A DNA stretch of 64,000 nt from Cellulosimicrobium arenosum (GCF_014837295.1 NZ_JACYHB010000010.1:91424-155423); one strand, 5' to 3'. Counted from the first letter of the stretch, positions 17,642-26,118 are shown. Notes: generated by a model from the letters alone, not told the origin. Program-made: numbers and translations.

Positions 17642-18196
17642 ATGGACCGCACCGACGACGCACGCGCCCCCGGCACGACGCCGGAGCACGTCGTCGTCAT
17701 GGGCGTGTCCGGATCGGGGAAGTCGACGGTCGCGGGGCTGCTCGCGGCCCGCCTGCACACCACGTGCACCGAGGCGGACGCGCTCCACACCGCGACGAAC
17801 GTGCGCACGATGCGGTCCGGCACACCGTTGACCGACGCCGAGCGCCAGCCATGGCTCGAGTCGGTCCGCGACCGCCTGAGCAGCGAGGCGGACGCCGGGC
17901 GGTCGGCCGTCGTGACCTGTTCCGCGCTCAAGCGCAGCTATCGCGACCTGCTGCGCACGGCGCGGGGCGACGTGTGGTTCGTCCACCTCGACGGCGAGCC
18001 GGAGCTCCTCTCGTCCCGCATGGGACGTCGCACGGGCCACTTCATGCCCGCGTCGCTCCTGGCGTCCCAGCTCGCCGCGCTCGAACCGCTGGACGACGAC
18101 GAGCGCGGGTTCGTCCTCGACGTCGCACAGCCGCCCGAGGAGCTCGTGGACGAGATCCTCGCGCGGACGCGCACGCCGGACGTGCGCGACGTCTGA
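17642..18196 (+). CDS. Gluconokinase-like kinase (second, diverged copy)
   Basis: A 184-residue paralogue of the first gluconokinase, about two thirds identical by eye over the core, with P-loop GVSGSGKST and the same TCSALKRSYRDLLRTA and GHFMPASLLASQLAALEPL blocks. The substrate-side segment differs: EADQFHPQANIDKM in copy one is EADALHTATNVRTM here, so substrate preference may have shifted. ATG 17642, preceded by AGGGA, is preferred over ATG 17603. It ends the locus. Confidence 0.85.
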   Translation: MDRTDDARAPGTTPEHVVVMGVSGSGKSTVAGLLAARLHTTCTEADALHTATNVRTMRSGTPLTDAERQPWLESVRDRLSSEADAGRSAVVTCSALKRSYRDLLRTARGDVWFVHLDGEPELLSSRMGRRTGHFMPASLLASQLAALEPLDDDERGFVLDVAQPPEELVDEILARTRTPDVRDV

Positions 18197-18265
18197 CCCT
18201 TCGGGCGGGTCGGCGGCCACGCCCGGACGGCGCCGCGCGAGGTGCGCGACGCCGCCCGGAACCTG

Positions 18266-19813
18266 TTACGACCGACCGTGCCCGAGCATCCGGGCGTACG
18301 CGTCGCGGTCCGCCATGCCCGGACGACGACGACGCAGCCCGCGCATCGCCAGACCGAGCGCCGTGAGCAGGCCGGCCATCACGAGCAGACCCACATCACC
18401 AGACGTACCGGTCGTCGCGAGGGTGGAGGGCCCCTCGGCGGCCACCCAGGTCCCCTGCGCCGAACGCAGGCCCGACGACGACGCCATGTCCGTCACCGGG
18501 TAGGAGACCCGGACCACCGAGTCACCGGTCGACCCCGTGGTGCCCGTCGGGCCCGAGGGGTCCGCCGGGTTCGTCGGGTCGGTGGGATCCGTGGGGTCCG
18601 TCGGGTCCGTGGGATCCGTGGGGTCCGTCGGGTCCGTGGGATCCGTGGGGTCCGTCGGGTCCGTGGGGTCCGTCGGGTCCGTCGGGTCCGGGTCGGCAGC
18701 GGCGTTCGCGCAGTCCGCGCTCACGTCACCCAGCACTCCCACCCCGATGCACGAGACGTCGACGGGAACCGTCACAGGCAGGTCCACGTCCACGTCGGGC
18801 AGCGACCCGAGCAGGTCGTCACCCAGGATCCCGTCCTCACCGAGCAGACCTCCGTCGCCCAGGATCCCGTCCTCACCGAGCAGACCTCCGTCGCCCAGCA
18901 GCCCCTCGTCGCCGAGCAGCCCGTCGAGGAGTCCGTCGTCGTCCACGAGCCCGTCGTCGTCCAGGAGCCCGTCGTCACCGAGGAGTCCGTCGAGGAGATC
19001 GCCGTCGGTGTCCACCGGGCTGCTCGGACCGCCGGTCGGGGCGCCGTCGTCGCCTGTTCCCGTCGTGCTTCCGCAGCTCACGGCCGCGTCGCCGAGGATC
19101 CCTGCTCCGATGCACGAGACGTCGACCGGCACCGTGACCGGCACGTCCACGTCGAGGTCGGCCGAACCGGCGTCCGCGGGCTCGGCGGGCGCGACCGGCT
19201 CGGGCGCCGGGGCCCCCGACCCGTCCACGGTCGCGTCCCCCAGGACGCCCACCGCGACGTCGGACACGTCGACCGGCACCGTGACCGGCACGTCCACGTC
19301 CACGTCCGCCGGCTCGGCCGGCGACTCGGGCGCGGGCTCCGGCTCCGGCTCGGGGGCGGGCTCGGGGGCCGGCGCGGGCTGCACCGACTCCTCCACGGCC
19401 GCGTCCCCCAGGACACCCACCGCGACGTCGGACACGTCCACCGGCACCGTGACCGGCACGTCCACGTCCACGTCCGCCGGCTCGGCCGGCGACTCGGGCG
19501 CGGGCTCCGGCTCCGGCTCGGGGGCCGGCTCGGGCTCGGGGGCCGGCTCGGGCTGCGTCGGCTCCTCCACGGTCGCGTCGCCGAGGACGCCGACCGCGAC
19601 GTCGGACACGTCGACCGACAGGTCCACCGGGACGTCGACGGACACGTCGGGCAGGACCTCGGCGACGTCGCTCAGCTGAGCGTCGACCGCGACGTCGAGT
19701 CCGGGATCGCCGAGGCCGTCGCCCTCGGCTGCGTGGGCCCCTGCGGCCCCGACGACCACGAGGCCGCCTGTGACGAGCGCTGTCCTCAGCGCGCGCCGAA
19801 CGAAGGTATGCAT
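18266..19813 (-). CDS. Chaplin-like repeat surface protein with LAxTG sorting signal
   Basis: A 515-residue secreted protein, ATG 19813 after AGGAAGAG. Signal peptide 1-29 ends at AHA-A. Five chaplin-like units lie near residues 54-83, 113-143, 169-199, 219-247 and 338-369, each with VPVTVPVDVS followed by xxGxGxLGDA; only the last two carry the Cys pair (SCIGAGILGDAAVSC and SCIGVGVLGDVSADC). Between are Pro/Glu-rich spacers, a Gly-Leu-Leu-Gly-Asp repeat (about 270-337) and a long Asp-Pro-Thr tract. LATTG at about 465, a hydrophobic helix and RRRR form a sorting signal of the sortase E type. Wall-anchored, possibly amyloid-like coat protein. Confidence 0.7.
   Translation of the reverse strand: MHTFVRRALRTALVTGGLVVVGAAGAHAAEGDGLGDPGLDVAVDAQLSDVAEVLPDVSVDVPVDLSVDVSDVAVGVLGDATVEEPTQPEPAPEPEPAPEPEPEPAPESPAEPADVDVDVPVTVPVDVSDVAVGVLGDAAVEESVQPAPAPEPAPEPEPEPAPESPAEPADVDVDVPVTVPVDVSDVAVGVLGDATVDGSGAPAPEPVAPAEPADAGSADLDVDVPVTVPVDVSCIGAGILGDAAVSCGSTTGTGDDGAPTGGPSSPVDTDGDLLDGLLGDDGLLDDDGLVDDDGLLDGLLGDEGLLGDGGLLGEDGILGDGGLLGEDGILGDDLLGSLPDVDVDLPVTVPVDVSCIGVGVLGDVSADCANAAADPDPTDPTDPTDPTDPTDPTDPTDPTDPTDPTDPTDPTDPTNPADPSGPTGTTGSTGDSVVRVSYPVTDMASSSGLRSAQGTWVAAEGPSTLATTGTSGDVGLLVMAGLLTALGLAMRGLRRRRPGMADRDAYARMLGHGRS
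18560..18692 (-). repeat. 9-bp tandem repeats coding Asp-Pro-Thr
   Basis: Alternating units of GGGTCCGTC and GGATCCGTG type repeat about 14 times, coding a rigid Asp-Pro-Thr wall-spanning stalk in the chaplin-like protein. Copy number is likely to vary by slippage. Confidence 0.85.
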
Positions 19814-19895
19814 GATGAGTTCTCTTCCTGTCTGAGGTGAGGTGGCGCATCGGCGCCGGGTCGCGTGCCGCGTCCGAGGGCGCGGGGCGACCGCC

Positions 19896-21152
19896 TCAGG
19901 CAGGAGAGACGGGGACGTCGAAGAAGGTGCCGGACAGCTCCGCGCGGGCGTCGCCGCCCGCGACCAGCCACGTCCGCACCGGGGCGGACAGGGCGTCGGG
20001 CCCGACGGCGGGGTGGTCTCCCGAGCCCGCACGCTGGCCGACGTTGCCGGAGGACCCGGGGGACGTGGCGGGTGCGTCGTTCGCGGGGGCACGGGCCGGC
20101 CCGCCGGTCTCGTGCGACCCGACGGCGGACGACGGGGTGTCCTGCGCCGGCGCGGCGGCCACGTCGAGGCGCGAGGGGACCCCTCGCTGGGGGCTCGCCG
20201 TGCGGACCGCGTCGACGACCGCAGGGCCGTCCTGCGGTGCGGACGCCGAGGAGCCCTGCTCCGGTGGGACGAGCTCGCGCACAGGGCCGTCCGGAGGGCT
20301 CGCCGGGACACTGTCCGCAGGGCCGTCGGCGACCGCGTCCGGGCCGGCTGAACCGGATCCGTCCGCACCGGGCGCCGTCGGCAGCACGGGGGCGAGCGGC
20401 TCGAGCGGGGTGAGAGGCGCGATCACGGGACCCACGAAGGGATCGGTGACGGGCGCGAGGGAGTCGACGACGGGCGCCACGAGGTCGAGCACGGGGTCGG
20501 TGACGGGCGTGAGGGCGGGGGCCGCCGCCTCGAGGACGGGGTTGACGATCGACGCCACGGCACCGACGACCGGTGTGAGCGACGGGGCGACGGAGTCCGC
20601 CACCGGGGTCGTCACCGGCGCGACCGCTTCGGTCACCGGGCGAACGACGTCGGCGACGGGCTCGACCACCTCGTCGACGGCCGGCGCGACGGGCTCGACG
20701 ACCTGCTCCACCACGGGGGCGACCGGCTCGGCGACCTTCTCGACCACGGGGGCGACCGGCTCGACGACCTGCTCCACCACCGGCGCGGCCGGTTCGGTGG
20801 CCGTGCGGACGGGTTCCGCGACCTTCTCGACGGGTTCCGCGACCTTCGCGACCGGTTCGGTGACCTTCTCGACGGGCTTCACGACCTCCTCGACGACCGG
20901 CTTCACGACCTCGTCGGTGACCGGCGCGACCACGTGCTCCACGAGCGGGTCGACCACGGTCTCGACGGTGGAGGTGACGGGCTCGAGCGCCGTGCCGAGA
21001 CCCAGAGGGTCGTGCTCCGCGGCGGTCGCGCCACCGGCGGTCGCGATGCCGAGGGCGACGCCCAGACCCAGCCCGCCGCTGGTCATGAGCCCGCGCAGCA
21101 GCCAGCGGCGGACGCCGTGGCGCCTGCCCTGCGCTTCCTGCGTGCCGGCCAT
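19896..21152 (-). CDS. Secreted Glu-Pro-Val repeat protein
   Basis: A 418-residue exported protein of unknown function. ATG 21152 follows AGGGGA. The N-terminus has RRWLLRGLMTSGGLGLGV and ends at AGGATAAE, a signal peptide with an Arg pair that could use Tat. Residues 45-260 consist of imperfect repeats of about 7 and 14 residues (EPVAPVVEQV, EPVAKVAEPV), predicted as extended or helical rod. The C-terminal 150 residues are Pro/Ser/Ala-rich and end with a small conserved-looking piece, TWLVAGGDARAELSGTFFDV. No sorting signal. It precedes the chaplin-like gene by 82 bp on the same strand and probably acts with it at the surface. Confidence 0.6.
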   Translation of the reverse strand: MAGTQEAQGRRHGVRRWLLRGLMTSGGLGLGVALGIATAGGATAAEHDPLGLGTALEPVTSTVETVVDPLVEHVVAPVTDEVVKPVVEEVVKPVEKVTEPVAKVAEPVEKVAEPVRTATEPAAPVVEQVVEPVAPVVEKVAEPVAPVVEQVVEPVAPAVDEVVEPVADVVRPVTEAVAPVTTPVADSVAPSLTPVVGAVASIVNPVLEAAAPALTPVTDPVLDLVAPVVDSLAPVTDPFVGPVIAPLTPLEPLAPVLPTAPGADGSGSAGPDAVADGPADSVPASPPDGPVRELVPPEQGSSASAPQDGPAVVDAVRTASPQRGVPSRLDVAAAPAQDTPSSAVGSHETGGPARAPANDAPATSPGSSGNVGQRAGSGDHPAVGPDALSAPVRTWLVAGGDARAELSGTFFDVPVSPA

Positions 21153-21263
21153 GACCGTTCCCCTGAGTCGGTGCGTGTGCTGGACACCCGGCCCGTCGTC
21201 GGACCGGTGCCGTCCCAACGTAGGCACATCGTGCGGGTTATCACCACCCGACGCGACCGGATT

Positions 21264-22331
21264 TCACCCGACCGTTGCTCCGAACACCAGACCGAGGACG
21301 TACGTGGCGGCAGCCGCGCCGTACCCGATCGCGATCTGCCGCAGCGCACGCGACAAGGGCGAGGTCCCGGACAGGAGGCCGACGGTCGCGCCGGTCGCGA
21401 GGAGCGCGATCCCGACGAGGGCGGCCGCGAGGGCCACCGCGGGGAACCCGCTCGACCCGAGCAGGTACGGCAGCACCGGGATCAGCGCGCCGGAGGCGAA
21501 GAAGAAGAACGATGAGACCGCGGCACCCATCGCGGTCCCGTGCGTCTCGTGCTCGTCGTCGCTGGGCGCGGGCGCGATCTCGGTGGTGGCGCTGTAGGTG
21601 CGCAGGACCTCCGCCGCGTGCCCCTCGGCCTCGTCGGCGGACATGCCGCGCGCCCGGTAGACGAGCGCGAGCTCGTTCGCGTCGACGTCGAGGTCCGGCA
21701 GTGCCGCGGACGCCTGCGGGCTCGGGGTCGACGCGTCCAGCAGCTCTCGCTGCGAGCGCACCGACACGTACTCGCCCGCCCCCATCGACAGGGCCCCGGC
21801 GAGGAGGCCGGCCAGCCCGGACAGCAGGACCGTGGCGTTCGAGGCACCCGACGCCCCGATCCCGAGGATGAGCGCGAGGTTGGACACGAGACCGTCGTTC
21901 GCGCCGAACACCGCGGCACGGAAGGTGCCGGACATGCGGTTGCGTCCGCGCGTCGCCAGCCCGCGAACGACCTCCTCGTGGATCCGCTCGTCGGCCGCCA
22001 TGGTCGCGGTCGCGTCGTCGTCCGTGTCGTAGCTGGACCGTGCCTCGGCGCGCTGTGCGAGCGCGAGGACGAAGACCCCGCCGAAGCGGCGCGCGAGCCA
22101 GCCGAGCGACCGGGTCCGCCAGGCCCCCCGCAGGGGCATGCCGACCTCGTCCCCCAGCAGGTCGAGCCAGTGCTGCTCGTGACGGCGCTCCGCCGCAGCC
22201 AGGGCGAGCAGGATCTCGCGCTCCTCGCCGGTGCGGCGGCTCGCGAGGTCGCGGTAGGCGGCGGCCTCGGCGCGCTCGTCCGCGAGGTAGCGGCGCCACC
22301 GGCGGACGTCTCGTGGTTCGGGTCGGGGCAT
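21264..22331 (-). CDS. VIT1/CCC1-family protein with N-terminal ferritin-like domain
   Basis: A 355-residue protein. Residues 1-130 are a ferritin-like four-helix domain with DERAEAAAYRDLASRR and AAAERRHEQHWLDLLG carrying the Glu and His ligands of a di-iron site, and ERIHEEVVRGL. Residues 135-355 form the VIT membrane domain with FGANDGLVSNLALILG and GALSMGAGEYVSVRSQRE, five helices in total. Such fusions (MbfA type) export or detoxify Fe or Mn. ATG 22331 is chosen because the sequence upstream is promoter-like and divergent from FKBP. Confidence 0.88.
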   Translation of the reverse strand: MPRPEPRDVRRWRRYLADERAEAAAYRDLASRRTGEEREILLALAAAERRHEQHWLDLLGDEVGMPLRGAWRTRSLGWLARRFGGVFVLALAQRAEARSSYDTDDDATATMAADERIHEEVVRGLATRGRNRMSGTFRAAVFGANDGLVSNLALILGIGASGASNATVLLSGLAGLLAGALSMGAGEYVSVRSQRELLDASTPSPQASAALPDLDVDANELALVYRARGMSADEAEGHAAEVLRTYSATTEIAPAPSDDEHETHGTAMGAAVSSFFFFASGALIPVLPYLLGSSGFPAVALAAALVGIALLATGATVGLLSGTSPLSRALRQIAIGYGAAAATYVLGLVFGATVG

Positions 22332-22440
22332 GGGTCCATGATCGCGAAAAACGTGCCGCCGGTGTTTCGCACGGGCGAACTGCCGTGCCCGGCATGCCCG
22401 CGACCTGCGGTCCGGGTCCCCCGCGTGATTGGATCGAGGC

Positions 22441-22812
22441 ATGAGCACACAACTGGAACGCCCCGAGGTCGACCCGCCCGAGGGTCCGGCCCCCACCGAG
22501 CTCGTCGTCGAGGACATCACCGTGGGTGACGGCCCGGCCGCGACGCCCGACTCGACGGTCGACGTGCACTACCTCGGCGTGGAGTACGAGACCGGCGAGG
22601 AGTTCGACGCCTCGTGGAACCGCGGGCAGTCGATCAACTTCCCGCTGCGCAGCCTCGTCGCGGGCTGGCAGCAGGGCATCCCCGGCATGCAGGTGGGCGG
22701 GCGTCGCAAGCTCGTCGTGCCGCCGGAGCTCGCCTACGGTCCCGCCGGAGGCGGGCACCGCCTGTCCGGCAAGACCCTCGTGTTCGTCATCGACCTGCTC
22801 GGCGTCTCCTGA
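22441..22812 (+). CDS. FKBP-type peptidyl-prolyl isomerase
   Basis: A 123-residue single-domain cytoplasmic isomerase with no signal peptide. Active-site motifs are VDVHYLGVEYETGEEFDASW, FPLRSLVAGWQQGIPGMQVG and RRKLVVPPELAYGP, followed by TLVFVIDLLGV. It catalyses cis-trans isomerisation of proline bonds. Start ATG 22441. The stop codon forms half of a hairpin shared with the convergent lsr2-like gene 10 bp away. Confidence 0.95.
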   Translation: MSTQLERPEVDPPEGPAPTELVVEDITVGDGPAATPDSTVDVHYLGVEYETGEEFDASWNRGQSINFPLRSLVAGWQQGIPGMQVGGRRKLVVPPELAYGPAGGGHRLSGKTLVFVIDLLGVS

Positions 22813-22825
22813 CCCTTCCGGGTCA
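22810..22825. terminator. Hairpin built from the two convergent stop codons
   Basis: TGACCC-TTCC-GGGTCA is a perfect 6-bp stem with a four-base loop. Its outer triplets are the stop codons of the FKBP gene (22810-22812) and of the opposing Lsr2-like gene (22823-22825). A short bidirectional terminator is likely. Confidence 0.5.
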
Positions 22826-23032
22826 CCGGCCGGGGCCGCCCGACGCGCGGCTGCCCCGGCCCACCCGCCGGCTCGCGTCGATGTAGGGCTGCAGGGCGCG
22901 CAGGAAGTCGTCGCGGTGCTCGTCGCTGAGGTCGATCTCGTACCGCGCGTCCTGCCACGCGAAGCGGTAGGTCTTGGCACCTTCCGCGCCGTCGAGGTCG
23001 TCCGTCACGGTCACCTGGGTTCGCTGGGCCAC
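22823..23032 (-). CDS. Short Lsr2-like protein: dimerisation domain only
   Basis: A 69-residue protein that begins at GTG 23032 with MAQRTQVTVTDDLDGAEGAK and continues YRFAWQDARYEIDLSDEHRD and LQPYIDASRRVGRGS, the entire N-terminal oligomerisation domain of Lsr2. Normal Lsr2 proteins are about 105-115 residues and carry a C-terminal AT-hook-like DNA-binding domain (Arg-Gly-Arg); here the frame stops after a short Arg/Gly linker, and the next gene begins 10 bp on, so no room remains for it. It could be a decayed copy or a modulator that forms mixed oligomers with full Lsr2. Confidence 0.85.
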   Translation of the reverse strand: MAQRTQVTVTDDLDGAEGAKTYRFAWQDARYEIDLSDEHRDDFLRALQPYIDASRRVGRGSRASGGPGR

Positions 23033-23117
23033 CCGACCATTCTGCCGCACCCGGTCCGGGTCGTCCCTGCTCGTCCTCGTCCCGCCGTCGTCGGCCACGA
23101 GCCGCGGCGGCGCTGGT

Positions 23118-23846
23118 TCATCCCGGTCCGGCGGCACACCCGACGAGCGGCGTCGGAGCCGTCGGCCCGTCCTCGACGTCCGAGGGACGCGGCTCGACCG
23201 CGAGCGGTCGCCGGCGGGCGACGGCGTCCCGGCGGCCGCTCCACCACGACGCCGCGCGGTCGACCACGAAGCCGAGCAGGATCCCCGCCACGACGCCGAC
23301 GGCGACCGCCAGCAGCGGCTGGTCGCCGAGCCACCGCGCGGCGAGCATGCCGAGCGCGACCGACCATCCCGCCCAGACGACGGACGCGACGGCCGAGACC
23401 CCCATGAACCGTCGTCGTGAGAACCCGACGGCGCCGGCCGTGACGTTGACGGCGGTACGCCCCACCGGCACGAACCGGGCGCCGAGCACGACCGAGGACC
23501 CCCTGCGGTCGAGAGCCCGGGCCGCCCAGGCGACGGTGCGCCGACCCCGGGCGCCGCGCAGGACCGGCAACGAGCGCGTACCGAGCGCGCGGCCGAGGGA
23601 GTACGCGAGCTGGTCCCCGCACCACGCCCCGAGCGCGGCCACGAGGAGCACGAGCGACCAGGCGACGCCGCCGCCCTCCTGTGCGGCCACGGCCAGCGTC
23701 ACGATCACCGTCTCCCCCGGCACGGGCGGGAAGAACCCGTCGGCGGCCGTCGTGGCGAAGAGCGTGGGCAGCGCCCACGCCGAGTCCACGAGCGCCAGCA
23801 ACCACGCCTCGACCTGCCCCCAGAGCCCTGCGATCCCGTCGACCAT
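23118..23846 (-). CDS. DedA-family membrane protein
   Basis: A 242-residue protein of the DedA/VTT superfamily, implicated in undecaprenyl-phosphate or phospholipid flipping. The N-terminal re-entrant region has FPPVPGETVIVTLAVAA, followed by LGAWCGDQLAYSLGRALG and ARFVPVGRTAVNVTAGAVGF with the essential Arg; four to five helices can be counted. ATG 23846 is the start. The last 45 residues are an Arg/Pro-rich cytoplasmic tail. Confidence 0.92.
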   Translation of the reverse strand: MVDGIAGLWGQVEAWLLALVDSAWALPTLFATTAADGFFPPVPGETVIVTLAVAAQEGGGVAWSLVLLVAALGAWCGDQLAYSLGRALGTRSLPVLRGARGRRTVAWAARALDRRGSSVVLGARFVPVGRTAVNVTAGAVGFSRRRFMGVSAVASVVWAGWSVALGMLAARWLGDQPLLAVAVGVVAGILLGFVVDRAASWWSGRRDAVARRRPLAVEPRPSDVEDGPTAPTPLVGCAAGPG

Positions 23847-24064
23847 GGGATCCAGGTTGCTGCTTCTGCCGGCCGTGCACCATGGGGTATCCCCCCGGTC
23901 CTACCCTGAGGCGCCCCCGACGCGCACCGTCGCGGCGGCACGCCGGCGGTGCCGTGTCCGGGTGGTGCGCCGGGCCCTGTGGACCGCCGGACGGCGCGTC
24001 CCCGCGGTGGTGGACAATGAACCGCGAGGAGTGACCGAGAGAGCACCGTGGAGCGAGGAGCACT

Positions 24065-24631
24065 GTGATCACTGTCAGCACCGACGGCTCGTGCCTGCGC
24101 AACCCGGGCGGAGCGATCGGGTGGGCGTGGATCAACCACGACGGCACGTTCGACTCCGGCGGCGCCGAGAGCGGGACCAACCAGGTCGCCGAGCTCACCG
24201 CGCTGCTGCAGGCGGTCCGCTCGCACCCGGGCACGGACCCGCTGCTCATCGAGTCGGACTCGCAGTACGCGATCAAGAGCGCGTCGGAGTGGGTCGTGGG
24301 CTGGAAGCGCAAGGGGTGGCGCACGGTCGGCGGACAGCCGGTGAAGAATCTCGAGCTCGTCCAGGCCATCGACCGCGCCATCGACGAGCGCCCGGGACCG
24401 GTGCGCTTCCGGTGGGTGCGCGGGCACGTCGGCAACGAGTTCAACGAGCGGGCCGACCAGCTCGCGGGCCTCGCCGCCCAGGACTGGGCCGCGGGGCGCG
24501 GGCACCTCGACGGCACCCTCGTCCCGGAGCTCGGCCACGGCGCGGCCGGTCGCGCGCCCGCGCCGGCGGTGTCCTCCGCGCGGATGTCCGCGGCAGACCC
24601 TGCCTGGGACATGGACACGCTCTTCGACTGA
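24065..24631 (+). CDS. rnhA: Ribonuclease HI
   Basis: A 188-residue enzyme that degrades RNA in RNA-DNA hybrids. GTG 24065 gives MITVSTDGSCLRNPGGAIGW; catalytic acids are Asp7 (STDGSC), Glu43 (VAELTALLQAV), Asp65 (ESDSQYAI) and the late Asp in FNERADQLA after RWVRGHVGN. Residues 1-145 are the catalytic domain; a low-complexity tail of about 40 residues ends in WDMDTLFD, common in actinobacterial RNase HI. It is followed 27 bp later by a SnoaL-like gene. Confidence 0.95.
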   Translation: MITVSTDGSCLRNPGGAIGWAWINHDGTFDSGGAESGTNQVAELTALLQAVRSHPGTDPLLIESDSQYAIKSASEWVVGWKRKGWRTVGGQPVKNLELVQAIDRAIDERPGPVRFRWVRGHVGNEFNERADQLAGLAAQDWAAGRGHLDGTLVPELGHGAAGRAPAPAVSSARMSAADPAWDMDTLFD

Positions 24632-24658
24632 GGGCACGCCTGGGGCATCCTGGGGCAC

Positions 24659-25093
24659 GTGACGACACGCTCCCCCAGCGCCCTGGTCCGCGATTTCTTC
24701 GACGTCGTACGGTCCGGCCGCGAACCCGGTCGAGCCGGTGAGTTCATGGCTCCGCTCGTGCGCGCGCACCAGGTCACGTCCCACGCGCCGACGACCGTCG
24801 AGCGGACGCCCGCCGAGTACGCCGAGCACGTCGGGGCGATGGTCACGGCGTACGGGCACTTCTCGCTGACGGTCGACGAGCTCCTCGCGGACGACGACCG
24901 GGTCTACGTCCGCTGGACGCAGCGCGGTCGCCACCTCGGGGACGTGGACGGGATCGCGCCGACCGGGCGCGAGGTCGTCGAGGTCGCGAGCTGCGTCTAC
25001 CGCGTCGCGGCCGACCGCGTGGTCGAGTACTGGATCCAGGTCGACCGTGCCGGCCTGGCCGCGCAGCTCGCGCGAGGTCCCGCGGCCCGCTGA
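24659..25093 (+). CDS. SnoaL-like/ester-cyclase domain protein
   Basis: A 144-residue single NTF2-like fold protein, GTG 24659. It matches the SnoaL/ester cyclase pattern: an initial helix LVRDFFDVVRSG, then FSLTVDELLADDDRVYVRWT and GRHLGDVDGIAPTGREV with closing strand VVEYWIQVD. Such proteins bind small hydrophobic ligands or act in polyketide or other metabolism; many are uncharacterised. No biosynthetic genes are nearby, so no substrate is proposed. Confidence 0.8.
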   Translation: MTTRSPSALVRDFFDVVRSGREPGRAGEFMAPLVRAHQVTSHAPTTVERTPAEYAEHVGAMVTAYGHFSLTVDELLADDDRVYVRWTQRGRHLGDVDGIAPTGREVVEVASCVYRVAADRVVEYWIQVDRAGLAAQLARGPAAR

Positions 25094-25125
25094 GTGGTGT
25101 GGGACACGGGTGGGACCATGGGTCC

Positions 25126-26118
25126 GTGACCGTCCTGCCGAGCTCGATCCCGAGCGTCTCGCTCGCCGGCCCCGGGCCGGGGCACCGTGCCGACGAGCCG
25201 CGCGTGGGGCGCGTCGTCTCCGACCGCCCGCTCGACCTGCACCTGACCCTCGACCGCCTCGCGCGCGGCCCGTACGACCCGACGTTCCGCCGCACGCCAA
25301 CGGGCGACGTCTGGCGCACGAGCCGCATGGCGTCGGGCCCGGTGACCTGCCGCCTGTTGCAGACCGGGCCGCGCGACGTCGTCGGGCAGGCGTGGGGAGC
25401 GGGCGCGGACGAGGCCCTGGACTCGCTCCCCGGGCTCCTGGGCGAGCACGACGACGCGACCGGGTTCGCCCCGCCGGCCCTCCTGCGCGACGCGCACCGC
25501 CGAACGCCCGGGCTGCGCGTGCCGCGCACGGGCCGCGTCATGGAGGCGCTCGTCCCGGCGATCCTCGAGCAGCGCGTCCAGGCCGTCGCCGCCTGGCGCT
25601 CGTGGGCGTGGCTCCTGCGTCGGCACGGCGAGGTCGCACCGGGGCCGGCCGGACCGGCCGGGATGCTCGTCGTGCCTGACGCCGCGACCTGGGCCTCGAT
25701 CCCCGTGTGGGACTGGCACCGGGCCGGGGTGGACCCCGGCCGAGCGCGCACCGTCACGGCCGCCGCTCGGGTCGCCCGCCGGCTCGAGGAGTGCCCGGCC
25801 GTGCTCGACACGCACGGCGCCGCGGCCGCGCACGCTCGGTTGCAGGTCGTGCCGGGCGTGGGCGTGTGGACGGCTGCCGAGGTCGCGCAGCGCGCGCTCG
25901 GCGACGCCGACGCGGTGTCCGTGGGCGACTTCCACCTCGCGAAGGCCGTCGGCTGGGCGTTGGAGGGCGAACGGGCCGACGACGAGCGCATGCTCGAGCT
26001 GCTCGCCCCCTACGCCCCGCACCGCTACCGCGTCGTCCGGCTGCTCGAGGTCTCCGGCCGCGCACGACCGCCGCGTCGCGGACCGCGCCTGTCGATCCAG
26101 GACCACCGCGCAGGCTGA
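25126..26118 (+). CDS. HhH-GPD (AlkA-like) DNA glycosylase family protein
   Basis: A 330-residue protein of the DNA-3-methyladenine glycosylase II class, which removes alkylated bases. The C-terminal half has the helix-hairpin-helix LQVVPGVGVWTAAEVAQRAL and the catalytic-loop VSVGDFHLAKAVGWAL with the invariant Asp; AILEQRVQAVAAWRSW is the preceding alpha segment. GTG 25126 is preferred to GTG 25099 because the latter is 6 bp from the previous stop; neither has a clear ribosome site. No methyltransferase domain is present. Confidence 0.85.
   Translation: MTVLPSSIPSVSLAGPGPGHRADEPRVGRVVSDRPLDLHLTLDRLARGPYDPTFRRTPTGDVWRTSRMASGPVTCRLLQTGPRDVVGQAWGAGADEALDSLPGLLGEHDDATGFAPPALLRDAHRRTPGLRVPRTGRVMEALVPAILEQRVQAVAAWRSWAWLLRRHGEVAPGPAGPAGMLVVPDAATWASIPVWDWHRAGVDPGRARTVTAAARVARRLEECPAVLDTHGAAAAHARLQVVPGVGVWTAAEVAQRALGDADAVSVGDFHLAKAVGWALEGERADDERMLELLAPYAPHRYRVVRLLEVSGRARPPRRGPRLSIQDHRAG

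Noticed and set aside
18560..18692. Regular short repeats considered as a CRISPR-like array
   Set aside because: Units are 9 bp without spacers and lie in frame in a coding region as Asp-Pro-Thr codons.
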